Shown piece after piece: positions 6,387 through 6,655 of a stretch of DNA of 6,655 nucleotides; the first letter of the stretch is position 1; every line of letters begins with the position of its first letter. Location: NCBI GenBank assembly GCA_028709505.1, contig JAQVWW010000070.1, positions 1 through 6,655 on the forward strand, in the 5' to 3' direction. Source of the DNA: Eubacteriales bacterium. GTDB lineage: Bacteria > Bacillota > Clostridia > Christensenellales > UMGS416. A program made the position numbers and the translations under genes. Under the pieces are notes generated by a model. That model was not told where the DNA came from. It did no database searches and saw only the letters and a list, made by a program, of their open reading frames with translations.

Positions 6387-6392
6387 CCTTTC
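6339..6392. repeat. Imperfect inverted repeat abutting repeat copy 1
   Basis: GAAAGGGC (6339-6346) is perfectly complementary to GCCCTTTC (6385-6392), and GCCGTG (6352-6357) to CACGGC (6377-6382). The outer right arm overlaps the first bases of the first full repeat copy (CCTTTCATGCC from 6387). It could be a hairpin forming the left part of the repeat unit. Confidence 0.5.
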
Positions 6393-6462
6393 ATGCCAAG
6401 GAGGGCCGGGGGGATTCCGATTTCCCCCCTTTGCCCCCCTTAGCGAACCCCCTTTACCCCCT
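6387..6462. repeat. G/C-tract intergenic repeat, copy 1
   Basis: This ~76-base unit begins CCTTTCATGCCAAGG, then has a G-rich arm, the spacer ATTCCGAT, and four C-tracts (6424-6429, 6434-6439, 6448-6452, 6457-6461) with TTAGCGAA between the second and third. The G-rich arm can pair with the first two C-tracts to form a hairpin. On the minus strand the four tracts fit the intramolecular G-quadruplex pattern, with loops of 4, 8 and 4 bases. It is roughly 85-90% alike with copy 2 by eye. Confidence 0.85.
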
Positions 6463-6579
6463 TGAAACGGCCGCTACGCGGGGCAGGTGGGATAGGCAGG
6501 GAATGTTTGAAGTTCGACCAATAGGGTCTATGGAGGGGCCGAGTGCCGGGAGAAAAGCTTTGGTAGATAGATGAGCTAT
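6463..6579. other. Spacer between repeat copies, nothing recognised
   Basis: These 117 bases separate the two repeat copies. They resemble no gene or RNA I know. A short perfect stem, GATAG (6566-6570) with CTATC (6576-6580), lies just before copy 2, much weaker than the hairpin before copy 1. Confidence 0.4.
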
Positions 6580-6655
6580 CCTTTCATGCCAAGGGGGGCA
6601 GGGAGGATTCCGATTCCCCCCCCTTGCCCCCTTAGCGAACCCCCCTTACCCCCCT
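6580..6655. repeat. G/C-tract intergenic repeat, copy 2 (may run past window end)
   Basis: This unit starts with the same CCTTTCATGCCAAGG and keeps ATTCCGATT and TTAGCGAAC in the same order as copy 1, exactly 193 bases downstream. C-tracts lie at 6616-6623, 6627-6631, 6640-6645 and 6649-6654. Differences from copy 1 are a few substitutions and changes in tract length. The window ends inside or at the edge of it, so its true right end is unknown. Confidence 0.85.

Noticed and set aside
6512..6519. GTTCGACC resembling a tRNA T-loop
   Set aside because: No matching acceptor, D-arm or anticodon arm can be fitted around it on either strand.
6117..6574. Short plus-strand open frames in the terminal intergenic region
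   Set aside because: They overlap a terminator or the repeat copies, their sequence reflects G/C tracts (Pro/Gly rich), and they have no clear ribosome binding site or known motif.
6387..6655. CRISPR array
   Set aside because: Only two full copies, ~76 bases each and 193 bases apart, with diverged sequence; this does not match short regular repeats and spacers.

Overview
The window is GC-rich, gene-dense bacterial DNA. Strong AGGAGG-type ribosome binding sites, a Clostridia-like Rho C-terminus, a two-domain P-loop protein of a family I associate with Firmicutes, and hairpin/T-tract terminators suggest a high-GC Clostridia-type Firmicute, probably gut-associated. This placement is inference; no rRNA or other decisive marker is present.

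Layout. Positions 1-355 hold the 3' end of rho (transcription terminator Rho, + strand), followed by a strong intrinsic terminator. After about 190 bases of GC-rich spacer comes a 375-residue protein with two tandem P-loop domains (608-1735, TTG start), whose second Walker A motif has lost its lysine. A hairpin with T-tract-like sequence on both sides separates it from a convergent two-gene minus-strand unit: an AraC-family regulator (4069-3197), then an FGGY-family sugar kinase (3165-1858). Divergent from these, across a short shared control region with a good extended -10 promoter, lie a Gfo/Idh/MocA-type NAD(P)-dependent dehydrogenase (4139-5248) and an IolE-like TIM-barrel isomerase/dehydratase (5262-6083), ended by a strong terminator.

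The four central genes look like one small carbohydrate or polyol catabolic locus. The AraC protein probably senses a sugar and controls the divergent promoters. The dehydrogenase oxidises a sugar or cyclitol, the TIM-barrel enzyme dehydrates, isomerises or epimerises the keto product, and the FGGY kinase phosphorylates a ketose. The substrate cannot be read from sequence. No transporter gene lies in the window.

The last ~510 bases (6146-6655) hold no convincing gene. They contain a diverged direct repeat, two ~76-base copies 193 bases apart, each carrying four C-tracts (four G-tracts on the minus strand, a G-quadruplex pattern), plus a degenerate partial copy and imperfect inverted repeats just before the conserved TCATGCC core. 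This looks like a non-coding interspersed repeat family and is the least explained part of the window.
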